Positions 20,101 through 27,350 of a DNA stretch of 64,000 nucleotides are shown piece after piece. The translations under genes were made by a program, and so were the position numbers. The notes beneath the pieces were generated by a model. The model did no database searches. It saw only the letters and a list, made by a program, of their open reading frames with translations, and was not told the origin of the DNA. Source of the DNA: Symsagittifera roscoffensis (Eukaryota > Xenacoelomorpha > Acoela > Convolutidae); assembly GCF_963678635.1 (NCBI RefSeq), contig NC_087063.1, positions 1,034,287 through 1,098,286 on the forward strand. Reading direction: 5' to 3'. Numbering within the stretch: position 1 is the first letter of the stretch; every line of letters starts with the position of its first letter.

Positions 20101-21274
20101 GAACGAAATCCCTTCCTAGGATGAACTGGTCGGATTCGTCCAAATTCTCTACTACTAGGAAGCTCATCCAAAGATGTCTTCCTCCGAGCTGCAGTGAAAT
20201 GATCGGGGTTCGTCCGGTGACATAGATCGCTCCTTGATTGGCAGCTGCCAACCTGATGTTTGTCGGTATGAGATCCGACCTTTCGAAGCCCATGTCAGTC
20301 CAAGTTTTGACTGGCATGACACTAACCACTGCTCCCGTGTCTAGCAGTTCTTTTACTGAAAGTTGTCTGCCTTGCACGTCCAGAACGTGTGCGGCCAGAT
20401 CGGCCTCGCAACCAATATGCACCGCATCTTGTTCGAGCATCGCGTTGTGTCCGATTCGTCTAACCTTCAGCTCCTCTTGACCAATGTATATCCGGCCAAT
20501 CTGATCGTTCGCATCAGTTATGTGAGCTTTCGTGTAGATATTAATGCCATCCACATTCATCAGGATCGGGTAAGGGCCATGGACATCGATATAATGTCCG
20601 TCCACTTTCATCAGCCTCGGACCTCCCGTTGTGAGCAGCGCTCGCACTGCCCTGGAGTCCAGTTTGCGATCCCTCTCCTTCAGGTAGTCGGCATAGATGT
20701 CCAGGTGGACTAGTGTAATCTCGGATGGTTCACTCAAGTTCTTGACCACCTGGTGCCCTGCGACTGAGATGATGGACATTATTTTGGTCCCCGCCTTCGT
20801 CATGCCGAAAGTCTTACCTGATATAACGTTCAGTTTTAGTCCCTGTTTCTTGGGTTCCTCTTTGTCTTCTGCTTTTGTCGTTTTACCCAGGACATTAAGA
20901 TTTTCCCGAAGATCTATGCTCTCCAGCTCCGACCTTACCCATTGCTCCACTTCTTTCGTGGCTAGGTCCTGTTTGACATTCTGCAGCGCTGTTCTTGCCG
21001 CCAGGCCGTAATCCACCTTGAGTGGGCTAGACGACTCTGCTTCGAGGTTCGAGGCTACCACCTCGTCAGGCCATGTCTTAACCTTTTTGGTCGTGAGGGT
21101 GCTCGGTGTCGTCTCCTTTCGCCGAGATTCAGCCTCGTTCATCAGACGTGCTCGACTGGCCTTGACACCCGAAAGCGCCTCTTCGTGGCGGGGATGTTTC
21201 CCTCTTGTCCATGTCATCGCGAGGTTTTTACCAACTGGAATTCGCACCAGTGTTTGTCCCGCTATAGTTGCCAT
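14165..21274 (-). CDS. pol: Pol polyprotein of giant element, with C-terminal macrodomain-like domain
   Basis: 2369 residues, uninterrupted. Order: aspartic protease (LLDTGA, Asp312; ILGRD 385-389); reverse transcriptase about 650-860 (FCCDFRYLN, LDLGSAFWQ, YVDD 797-800); RNase H about 935-1065 (DTDAS, RVDN, NADSL); acidic spacer with five 14-residue SGES repeats (1286-1347); integrase with H1588/H1593 and C1623/C1626, catalytic D1654, D1713, E1749 (D,D-35-E) and a GPF motif at 1890-1892. Then an unusual extension: acidic 1920-2160 and, at about 2225-2369, a domain resembling TARG1/OARD1 macrodomains (FLVTKATDR, GVTSLSLP, ETDIEVYL). Where that family has G-x-D in its loop, this has YDPNRGKL, so the usual catalytic Asp is not at the aligned place. 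The frame is +1 relative to gag. The 5' 1604 bases recur in the duplicated unit. Confidence 0.93.
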   Translation of the reverse strand: MATIAGQTLVRIPVGKNLAMTWTRGKHPRHEEALSGVKASRARLMNEAESRRKETTPSTLTTKKVKTWPDEVVASNLEAESSSPLKVDYGLAARTALQNVKQDLATKEVEQWVRSELESIDLRENLNVLGKTTKAEDKEEPKKQGLKLNVISGKTFGMTKAGTKIMSIISVAGHQVVKNLSEPSEITLVHLDIYADYLKERDRKLDSRAVRALLTTGGPRLMKVDGHYIDVHGPYPILMNVDGINIYTKAHITDANDQIGRIYIGQEELKVRRIGHNAMLEQDAVHIGCEADLAAHVLDVQGRQLSVKELLDTGAVVSVMPVKTWTDMGFERSDLIPTNIRLAAANQGAIYVTGRTPIISLQLGGRHLWMSFLVVENLDESDQFILGRDFVRNFDVTIDLNDGLIRIKDPERKYEKRPLNKILINQAKVPIFLDRKVRLKPRQAVVATFRMRNLNELSNDRQVCLVPNPNSKSSAILGRSFSLTQSGLCVSVLLNTEATTVTIQRGKKLGYALPLNTDFQSVENLKKFDVTKCPLHTNQECIMKRVNELKSSRKLFSMKSETDDGLSSCSNFPERPTEAELAVNKPVLPEIEHLKGKISDKELDSLRAVLNRNADVFSKHKADIGCCNFVEHEIKIEEGSVPHREGARRMTPNKSEACRKEIEMLMEYDMIEPSKSPWACGVVMAKKKGGQHRFCCDFRYLNAVTIKDAYPIPRIDESLSKLGDAKFFTTLDLGSAFWQVPLRKQDREKTGFACELGLFQWKRMPFGLCNATATFQRLMAQALTSVTKKYGNLIMCYVDDVVIATPTLEDHIERLEEVFSCMKQAGLKCKPSKCEILRDSIKYLGRLVDKHGVRPDPEAVEAVLTWKAPKTDTQLMNFLGFANYYREFIKGYADKIYPMQRLMRNKGKKFTWTDEAQVSFENIKRELCEAPVLGMPTEKGMFVLDTDASVVAISGILHQEQEWNGRTVLRPIAYGSKVLSDTEMKYGAPKAEMFAVITFVEKYRAYLGSAPFKLRVDNRAHAWLKTYSMDQSYIGRWIVRLDGYHMIIEHRTRDKHQNADSLSKKTEFYERLEEKQANQSEIKDGFSFLDKETYDKLQLTRWLDKSGHPIPGHPDLPVETAAEIKLLARGEPVPLDLLVRSNLLQQELTRLGINSMALLNRTVNVAPDVMGKLRDLLDREVDRHNREWMETMQRLTVTERTEKRPVSIRSRGVERDCRSIVNQLVSSMPKEVLLRTSFTEYGTLNQNQTTEEVRIRSKSSFTRRVHFTDAKEEYEPSPDCSSVDETMSGESDTFEPVKDDSSEESDTFELVQDDLSGESLTRPPRGRILSGESGLKRQMDRVLSGESRNISDNLEYDVRKSVDSSVDSRPQSWDNTSETTSNSDMSEIAIHSLLVDWKQRGLDRETHQDPDRDRYTSDEEGTVVDNAADELELIAVSKRPTRLLPHGTVVRTNLEPSMQEATPLKKIWCVKLMDDAHAPEIMSGQMNVVKTYLKARYRLSDLLRAQRNDRMTSSLKRWIENGAPDKGDLEEDSYKILKQFYLKRNDLLYLNKDGIVACKRKGEDKVLYKYNSIVLPQLYQTELLFRSHDQMGHQGVDKVYNRIQKRFEWPGLKKACEKWIAACLSCQQAKDPRKLRFPLQSIESSGFNEVVQIDHQKICMTATGYNQVLVMIDHFTKYAEAAPCMTASAEETCDHLINVWIARHGCPITFQSDNGKAFVGDLTKELMKRSQVAQAHSTTYHPQTNGLVERQNRTLVSMLRVYCSRYMDDWDKHLPQVMGAYNSTEHSTTGISPHMMLTGHEKALPLTFFYPEYEGKRTAPQTYVRDVIRRQQDLNDLCRRNTQQAQIRQKRRFDKGTADAKAYSVGDYVWVFQEVVPPKGTKKLLKKWRGPFQITEVHQGGRFYRLSTGRAAHYENIKPHNASSEDWCIPADMQEGDYLIVDPACEVNERGTRDKNDGNEVVDDCDLPLDLELTERVEVDDETLPYAEEDWDCPEQTEIDKGIQPDFPLTMETRQSKRGKNQKKYNPYGEDFVVDRIVVSDVIDSLVGLDEVAMLEEIDLVNDMDQDWIDDRSEPEVEFEPEAEQTHEQELTNLRVLEWLHDLPTDPKETILTIQDIDKDGVKYISHDNIESNWVAPDGPLRVPQSNLDLLDSGRSTGTSMDIFVRGVGVGLTHTENLIIKKLKSARETGELETEGENAKKPPFGRIFESYFDLPNHYSNNIVITDSDFILTERTCAIAITADVSFKTALAADFKREYKNIEFLWKQRPGVGGMIALPPVASQIPGKYLCFLVTKATDRQHVEPKSLVLALTRLRDFLVERGVTSLSLPVYDPNRGKLHPRELYALVQVIFSETDIEVYLHKKYYLSIC
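14773..14813 (-). other. Internal copy of the 3' polypurine-tract region (possible central PPT)
   Basis: The plus-strand core ACTCCCCGGACAA and the following ~28 bases align with 4091-4132 beside the 3' LTR at roughly 80% by eye, including GATCGC at the far end. It lies in pol just before the macrodomain-like region. It could prime a second plus strand, as central PPTs do, or mark an older 3' end of the element. Confidence 0.5.
17237..17415 (-). repeat. Five 42-bp repeats in pol carrying the PPT core
   Basis: CTCCCCGGACA starts at 17237, 17279, 17321 and 17405. A degenerate form (CTCCTCAGACG) starts at 17363. The spacing is exactly 42 bases. Translated on the minus strand they give a 14-residue repeat with SGES/SEES, between RNase H and integrase. 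Confidence 0.85.
21228..21274 (-). promoter_or_regulatory. Gag-pol overlap, +1 frame
   Basis: Gag codons start at coordinates 2 modulo 3 and pol at 1 modulo 3. Moving down the minus strand, pol is therefore +1 (or -2) to gag. The pol frame has an ATG at 21274 within the overlap. Expression could be by +1 frameshift, as in Ty3, or by reinitiation at that ATG; the sequence does not decide. Confidence 0.55.
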
Positions 21275-23474
21275 AATTGCTGTAACGGTTTTGCGCCCTT
21301 GGTTTTATGAGTAAATACTCGCGTGACTTCATACGCAAGTCGTCAGGCGTGGGTACCTGGTCAAGCGACAGGGTGAAGTGAGTGGCCAACATCGTCTTCA
21401 ACTCCTCACTCCTTACTCCATCCATGAACTTCGAAGCAATCGCCAAGTTTCGCTCGGATATTCTCTCATCCGGGTTGCTTCTCCTCCTGAGCAATTCAAG
21501 GTCGTCCAAGAATTTATCTATTGATTCTTCATCTCTCTGACGCCTCTTCTCGAACTTCACCATAGCCTGGTGCCCTTGTACTCCAGAGCCGAAACGATTC
21601 AGCAGGATGTCGAATATCTTGCGAGCGCTGTCTCTCTCATTGGCTCTTTTCGCCATTACACAACTTAATGCAGTACCCTCCAGGTTGCTCGTCAGCGCGC
21701 TGCACTCTTGTTTTTTGGAGAGATTCTCTTCCTCAAAGTGTAACTTCGTCACCTCTATCCAAGTATCAATGCAGCCGTCTGACTCGTCTTTATATGACTT
21801 CGGCTTTTTCAGTGTTCTTCTTGACCTCTCTCCTCTCTCGGTTGACTTCGAGAGCTTGGTGATGAATGTTTCAAGAGATCTGTTCAGAGGCTCAAACATC
21901 GAGGCATACATCGTTGTGTCTTGTGAGACTGTAGTCAGATCTGGCACTGAACTGACTTGTGGCACGGTTGGCAATCTTGTCTCCGGGGTGGCATCTGCCT
22001 CTGGCGGGACTGGATTCGTCCAGCCAGGCCTCTGCGGGGCTGCCCTTGGCCGCTCCTTGTTTCTATGCTCGTAGTTCGTTCTCGAGCCTTGCTGGGCTCT
22101 GGCACTGTTGCCCGTACCATCTCCAACATTCGCATGGCGTGAGCGCTCCCTTGAGTTGGAATGCTCCTGCCAACTACTCCCATTCAGGATCGCGTCAAGC
22201 TTCCGCATCATCAAGTCAGATTTGGCGTCCAACCTCTTTTCCAGGCCAGTCATCGTTTGGGCGTAGGTATTATCATGATCATTCAATAATCGCTCGATCT
22301 CTCTTGTCATCCTAGCCTCTCTTTCCTCTGACTCTTTGTTTGCCTGTGCCAGGCTCTCAGCCAGGCTTTGATCGGTGTTACGAATCAATTGAGCCTGATC
22401 AAACCTCGCCTGCGACTTCACGTGCGTTAGCTCATCTTTCAAACTCTCTCGACCATGGTGAGCTCTCTCGTCAGCTTGATCTATCCTCTTAGTCATGTCC
22501 CGCCTCAATTCATCCAGGCCATTCATCACACCAGCTAACATGTCACTTATGTCACCAGCTGCTCCCAATGGCGGGGTTAGCCCCAGAGAAGACGAGGTCA
22601 ACTGCGGCTGTAGCCTAGTACTCGATGACGCACCGCCCTTTTGCTTGTGCATTGACGTCATCAGTCTGTCAAACGTTGATGATGCTCCCATCGTTATCCC
22701 ATCTGACATAGGCCTGGTCAGCGAGGCAGAAGACGCCTCCCTGCTCATGTCGTTCCTTGGGCACGGTGTGAAGCTCACATCCGGATGGGTTATTTCCGGT
22801 TGGTCGTAACTAGAGGACAGACCTCCGGCTTGTAGCGACGTCACGCGCTCATCGTACAAAGACTTCCAACTTTTCTTTGCCTTCGAGAACGTCTGCTCTT
22901 CACCCGGACTCATACTCGACATCATCGCGTTGTTGCTCTGCTTGGCCAAAGATGAGTGTGTACTTGTCGGATGTGAAGGTTCCTTTCTCCATTTATAACT
23001 CTTAGTCTCTGATTTGGACATTCCCCTGTACAACACTTCCTCCCGAGGTTCGACCTCGGGACGCTCCGAGGTCTCCTCTGTCCTCTCGACTTCCTCCCGT
23101 TCGAGGACCTCGTCTGGCTCAAAGTCGGGTCGAATGAGCGTTCGCTCCCCTTCGTCAAAGGGATCCACCAGCGTTTCGCTCGCAGGCCCGGCCTCGGCGC
23201 TCCGCCCTTGATTGCCATCGAGGTTTTTCTCGCTCCTTAGTTTCATTTCGCTCACTGAAAGATCAGGTTGACCTTTAGTCGATTCGTCTTCAGCAAACGC
23301 GTCGGAAGCGCTGCTAAACGAGGTTTGGCTACGCCTAGTTTTAAATTTCCGCGTGCTTCCCTTGCTTAGCCTGGGAATTTTAGTAGTCGATCCTTGCGAG
23401 TCCCTACGCTGCATAGTTTTTAACAAAATGAAAATATTCGTAATTTGATGGCAATGCAAACGTACCACAAACAA
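21228..23474 (-). CDS. gag: Gag of giant element
   Basis: 748 codons from the first in-frame ATG. I favour the ATG at 23414 (MQRRDSQGSTTKI), because the upstream 20 residues are hydrophobic and leader-like and the outer gag resembles it only from there. Residues 40-300 are acidic then Ser-rich and disordered. 310-435 is a long charged coiled coil. 565-725 is the Ty3/gypsy capsid-type domain (DTWIEVTKLHF, FDILLNRFG, RQRDEESIDKFLDDLELL). The end is NYSGTNTGANSSW. No CCHC zinc knuckle is present. It overlaps pol by 47 bases. An almost identical copy lies at 35192-37438, differing by I14V, Q179P, E412A, D416H and S544L. Confidence 0.9.
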   Translation of the reverse strand: MFVVRLHCHQITNIFILLKTMQRRDSQGSTTKIPRLSKGSTRKFKTRRSQTSFSSASDAFAEDESTKGQPDLSVSEMKLRSEKNLDGNQGRSAEAGPASETLVDPFDEGERTLIRPDFEPDEVLEREEVERTEETSERPEVEPREEVLYRGMSKSETKSYKWRKEPSHPTSTHSSLAKQSNNAMMSSMSPGEEQTFSKAKKSWKSLYDERVTSLQAGGLSSSYDQPEITHPDVSFTPCPRNDMSREASSASLTRPMSDGITMGASSTFDRLMTSMHKQKGGASSSTRLQPQLTSSSLGLTPPLGAAGDISDMLAGVMNGLDELRRDMTKRIDQADERAHHGRESLKDELTHVKSQARFDQAQLIRNTDQSLAESLAQANKESEEREARMTREIERLLNDHDNTYAQTMTGLEKRLDAKSDLMMRKLDAILNGSSWQEHSNSRERSRHANVGDGTGNSARAQQGSRTNYEHRNKERPRAAPQRPGWTNPVPPEADATPETRLPTVPQVSSVPDLTTVSQDTTMYASMFEPLNRSLETFITKLSKSTERGERSRRTLKKPKSYKDESDGCIDTWIEVTKLHFEEENLSKKQECSALTSNLEGTALSCVMAKRANERDSARKIFDILLNRFGSGVQGHQAMVKFEKRRQRDEESIDKFLDDLELLRRRSNPDERISERNLAIASKFMDGVRSEELKTMLATHFTLSLDQVPTPDDLRMKSREYLLIKPRAQNRYSNYGNYSGTNTGANSSW

Positions 23475-23861
23475 GATATAGTTAAATCACTTAACGCTGC
23501 CTACTCGATTCCGTCAGTATCAAAATGTCTCTTAGATCTCTCACGACTAAACTAGTGACTCAGCTAAAGTTACACACAGGGTCTACCCAGTATTGATATA
23601 ATGCTAACTCAACCCTGTTGTATAGTATAACAGTATCACTAAGTTTCCACAAGATATAATCGACACACAAAACACAATCGATAATCAGATAAGAATATCC
23701 TACAGGTGACAGCGACCTTTCATCAGTATCAATTTACGGCCACTTTCTTATCAAGTCACTGCGTTGTTAAAATCAAACAATCTTTGGTAAAAAGCAGTGA
23801 TGATTCAGAAATAGATAAATAAAACTTAGTCTTAAAGAAAAAGACTTCCCCCAATCGGAAC

Positions 23862-23991
23862 GATCCGAAAGAACGAAGCCCAGGACACAGTCTTCTCAAG
23901 TGGGTGTGTATCTGCCTAATACACCCACCGAGGTCTTCTTTTAGGTGTCCTGCGATTGCCCGAGCTGTCCTACTAAGTCGCTCAAGGCAAC
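23862..23991 (-). other. Structured leader RNA module 1
   Basis: An 8-bp stem CAGGACAC/GTGTCCTG (23881-23888 with 23945-23952) encloses the hairpin GTGGGTGT...ACACCCAC (23900-23928). It is followed by TTGCC-GAGC/GCTC-GGCAA (23956-23990) with loop CCTACTAA. A small TCGG/CCGA hairpin precedes it. Module 2 keeps every stem with different bases in the first. Confidence 0.65.
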
Positions 23992-24029
23992 CTCTGATCG
24001 AAAATTCGTCAAGTCTATGAAAAAGCTCT

Positions 24030-24176
24030 CCCACACTCGGACTGCTCCAAGTGCACGAGAGTAGGGAACAATTTTTCTTCTCAAGTGGGTGTGTATTTGC
24101 CTAATACACCCACCGAGGTCTTCCTTTACTTGTTCCCGGATTGCCCGAACTTTTCTATTAGGTAGCTCAAGGCAAC
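24030..24176 (-). other. Structured leader RNA module 2
   Basis: Same plan as module 1, about 185 bases away. Enclosing stem GGGAACAA/TTGTTCCC (24064-24071 with 24130-24137), inner hairpin 24085-24113, and TTGCC/GGCAA (24141-24145 with 24171-24175) with loop TCTATTAG. The enclosing 8-bp stem differs at most positions from module 1 yet still pairs fully, so pairing seems to have been kept. Confidence 0.65.
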
Positions 24177-24430
24177 CACACGACCAAAATCACAATCAAA
24201 AAAAATTCCTTTGTTCGGGTACTTCTGATACACCCAATGTAGAATCCAAAGTTGATCACGAATTTCCGGGTCAGAATGGGTTCTTATGATCCTGATAAGC
24301 ACGCCTAATATCCTAATTTGATCCTAATTAAATGGATATTTTCCGTTTCCCAAATTGCCACAGAAGGTTTACTCAAGTCTCTAACAAGGAAGATCGTTAG
24401 AAGGTTTAAGACACTCCGGAGGGTTACCTC

Positions 24431-24530
24431 GGAGGGTAGCTTAATCACCCAAGTTACTTAGGAGGGTACCTTAATCACCTAAGTTACTTCGGAGGGTACC
24501 TTAATCACCCAAGTTACTTCGGAGGGTCCC
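24431..24530. repeat. 30-bp tandem repeats, GGAGGGTACCTTAATCACC type
   Basis: GGAGGGT recurs at 24431, 24461, 24491 and 24521, a 30-bp period, with TTAATCACC and AAGTTACTT between. Further GGAGGGT motifs are scattered to 24750. Repeated at 38395-38494. Confidence 0.85.
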
Positions 24531-26442
24531 CCTAAATTTACTAAGGAGGGTCAATAAGATGCTTAATATGCTCCAAAATTTTCAAATTTTTTGATCTCGC
24601 TTAGAAGGTTCTCCCACTAGCTTCAAAAAGCGTCAAAACAAGCTAGGAGCTCTAAGGGGAGCTGTTTTAACTTCTTTGGGTGATCTCGTGGAAATTTTCC
24701 ACTAAGGAGGGTTGCTAAGGGATTTAGCTGACTCCGGAGGGTCACTTCGGAGGGTTCCCCCAAAATCAAGAAAAAGGGTTATATCACCGCAGTAAAGCCA
24801 CTGAGAGCGGTCTACCTGGCTTAAAACTAGGTTGGCTGACTCGGTCAACCTTCCCAGTAGGATAAAAGGTGATTTTATCAAAATCTTATGCCGCTCGGAG
24901 CGTTCCTCGTGATTTGGACCCTCCGAACCAACAAATTCTGAAAAGTTTTTCTTTTCCGAAATAATCAATCCCAAAAACGGTTGCGCTTCGGAAAAGTGGT
25001 CAAAAACGTCGACTTATGGTACCAAAATTATCCCGATCGGATAACTAGTCTTTGAGAAATCGCCAAAAACGCGTTCGTCAAAATGGCCTTTTTCACCACC
25101 TGTATAGGATCTGAAAGACTTTTTTCGCAATTCCGGTCGAAAGTGCCTAAAAATACTTGAAATGAGCGTAGTAGCCCTGTACGGCACTGGAATAATGCAA
25201 AAAACCGGACCAAAATTGGTTTAGAAACAAAAATTTGGCCAAAAACTATCAAATTTGGACCCTCCGATTCCTTCCTTTTCCAAACCTTAAGTCGTTAGCT
25301 CTATCCACGGAGCTACTCGGAGGGTTACCCAAAAATTTCTCTAATAACCGAGCACGTTATGCTAGCACGCTCCTAACGCAAAAAAATTTATTGCTCTAAC
25401 TCTAAAAACTCAAAAACTCGATCCCCAAAACAGATTGACAAAATACAGAAAATTATCAAAATTTTGATGGAAAAATTTCCGTTTTTCTAACTTCTACTGA
25501 GTCTTTGCTCACGCGGTTTCTTTAGTGAAGGGGATCGAACTACGTAGCTACTCCCTATATAAAAGCTTTTTGTTGTTCGGAAAAGCTCTGATATCCAAAA
25601 ATTTGGGGGTCTACAGTTTGGTCGAAAATCGGTAATTTTCGACAAAAAATGGGTGTTTCTTGGGTCTAAATAGGAGATAAGTAATATATAATAAGAATAA
25701 TAATCTATTAATAGTCGTTAATGAATAGTACTATACCCTCCTTTGCACCAAAATACCCGAATTAAGACCCTTAACTCGGAAATTTGTAATCGATGGAGGG
25801 TACCATCGGACCACGCCAATCGTGCCCCCCACCACTTAAGTTTTAACGAAATAGTACCCGAACGATACTAAAATTGCTTCAACAAAACCCAACAGTCGTT
25901 GCGGATGTTGTCCTTGATGTCCCTGTCGAGGGAGGGTATCCAACCCTTCACCAAAACATACAATCTTTCTATCAGAAACGATATAAATCAATCTGAAACA
26001 ACAACAAATAGGAAGGTCAGATCACATCTCGTCCGGAAATAACATATAAACTGTCACTTTACATTTTTTACTGTTTTGGTCTTTTTTGGATTTTTTTTTT
26101 TTTTTTACTGTTTTTTGTACTTTTTTGTTTTTAAATAAATTTATTTTTGGCTTTTTCTTGGTTATACACTATTTTTGTTTGGTTTTACAATTTCTCTTTA
26201 ATTGTTTTTGGTCCTGGGACCTCAGGACAAGCGGGCTCTAGATTTCCCACCTAACCCTCCGGCCCCCGGAATTTTCGGTGTTAACTAAGTTAAAAAGCTA
26301 AATTGTACTAGACGGAGGGTACGCACCTTCCCCCTAGTACAACAACGGTCATTAAGGCCTCTAACTCGGGCATACGCCCGGAGCGGAGGGTACGTCGCTG
26401 AAACGCTTGCTGATCATGATGGTTTCATGCCTTTAACAGGCC

Positions 26443-26457
26443 CACCCAGGAGCGCCA
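26443..26457 (-). other. Primer-binding site of giant element
   Basis: In the sense direction TGGCGCTCCTGGGTG begins 12 bases after the LTR end (GTTACA). TGG pairs with a tRNA 3' CCA. The outer element has the same 15 bases and the same 12-base gap although the flanks differ, which supports function. The donor would be a tRNA ending CAGGAGCGCCA, with G at the discriminator; I cannot name it with certainty. Confidence 0.7.
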
Positions 26458-26469
26458 TAAAAACGTCTA

Positions 26470-27350
26470 TGTAACATTCGCCCAAATACTACACAGCGAC
26501 GGAGCGTAGGAAAAGTACCTATTAACGACTGGCAGGCGTCAGTTACCTTAATCCTACTCGTTTTTCACCGTCTCGACCTTGCCAGTTGATTTTCTGGTCT
26601 TTTTAGGGCAAAGTAAAAAGTTACCATTTTTAGGCCATCAGTCAAAGGACTTTTGATCAGCTTTCGTTTACATGCGAACACAACCACATAGCTGAGTCTC
26701 GGATCCTCAGACTACATGATTGTCATTAAAAACACGGCTCAAACAACCTATTTTAACATGTTTTTGTGTGACAGTTCTATATTAAATCCATTGGAGATGG
26801 ATTGACCCTTTCCTCTTTCTAGCTACTCATACTCTGAAATATTAAACAATAACGGTGTTAATTAAGATCTATGACATTACAGCAGCTATACAGTCAGTCT
26901 ACACAGTCCCTTCACATAGAACAGTCTCTGGGGGACCAAGCCTCCGCTCCCGTAATATTCCCGAGATAACGCTCTTATCTCTTATAATTCGTGTCCCGGG
27001 AGGGTCCCGTGGTGTATTTCTTCCCCCACTCAAGCCTCCTTCTCCACCAATATCTGTTAACAAGTGTCTTATCGTGCGTTGTTGCCACGATAAGAGGCTT
27101 CGTGTTTTCCGTCTCTGGTACGACTGTTTTTCACAATATCTGTCGTTGTTCTTATTTTTGTCACTTTTTCAGTCAAAATTACCGTTTTTCGTATTTCTGA
27201 GAAATATTCTTCTTCCAATCGAAATTTTAAAAATAAAAATTCCAGAATATTCCGACCCTCCTTCGCAATACTTTTTTATCAATAAGGCCTTTAATCGTTC
27301 TTTTTTACGTCGCCGGAAGGTTGTGCTGTGTCATCTGGCAGAATGGCACA
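26470..27350 (-). repeat. 5' LTR of the giant element
   Basis: 881 bp, matches 3209-4089. A TTATAA-type sequence in the sense direction near 26975-26985 is a candidate TATA box. It contains a C-rich stretch (27000-27030). Confidence 0.92.

Larger units (their letters stand above)
23475..26469 (-). other. Long 5' leader of giant element
   Basis: About 3 kb between PBS and gag with no convincing ORF. From the gag side: AT-rich stretch, two three-stem modules (23860-24175), a 30-bp repeat array (24431-24530), then mixed sequence with CCTCCG motifs. Near the PBS it has several clear hairpins, including GTACTAG/CTAGTAC, GGGC/GCCC and TTAAC/GTTAA types, partly shared with the outer leader. Ty3/gypsy leaders are usually a few hundred bases. 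Confidence 0.75.
3209..27350 (-). mobile_element. Giant 24.1-kb Ty3/gypsy retrotransposon with six accessory ORFs
   Basis: A complete element in the outer leader: LTR (26470-27350), PBS, ~3-kb leader, gag, pol, ORFs A to F, polypurine tract, LTR (3209-4089). Both LTRs are 881 bp, run TGTGCC...GTTACA in the sense direction and differ at about 20 positions by eye (97-98% identical), so the insertion is not brand new. Flanks share at most AAT (3205-3208 against 27351-27355), so a normal 4-6 bp target duplication is not clear. Integrase follows RNase H in pol, the Ty3/gypsy order. Ordinary Ty3/gypsy elements are 5-10 kb; the excess is mostly the leader, a long pol C-terminus and the 4835-13693 ORF block. 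No envelope-like protein with signal peptide or membrane segment is apparent. Confidence 0.9.

Noticed and set aside
23990-24015. Hammerhead-like CTGAT...GAAA in the leader module
   Set aside because: The conserved GA after CTGAT and the needed third stem are missing, so no ribozyme call.
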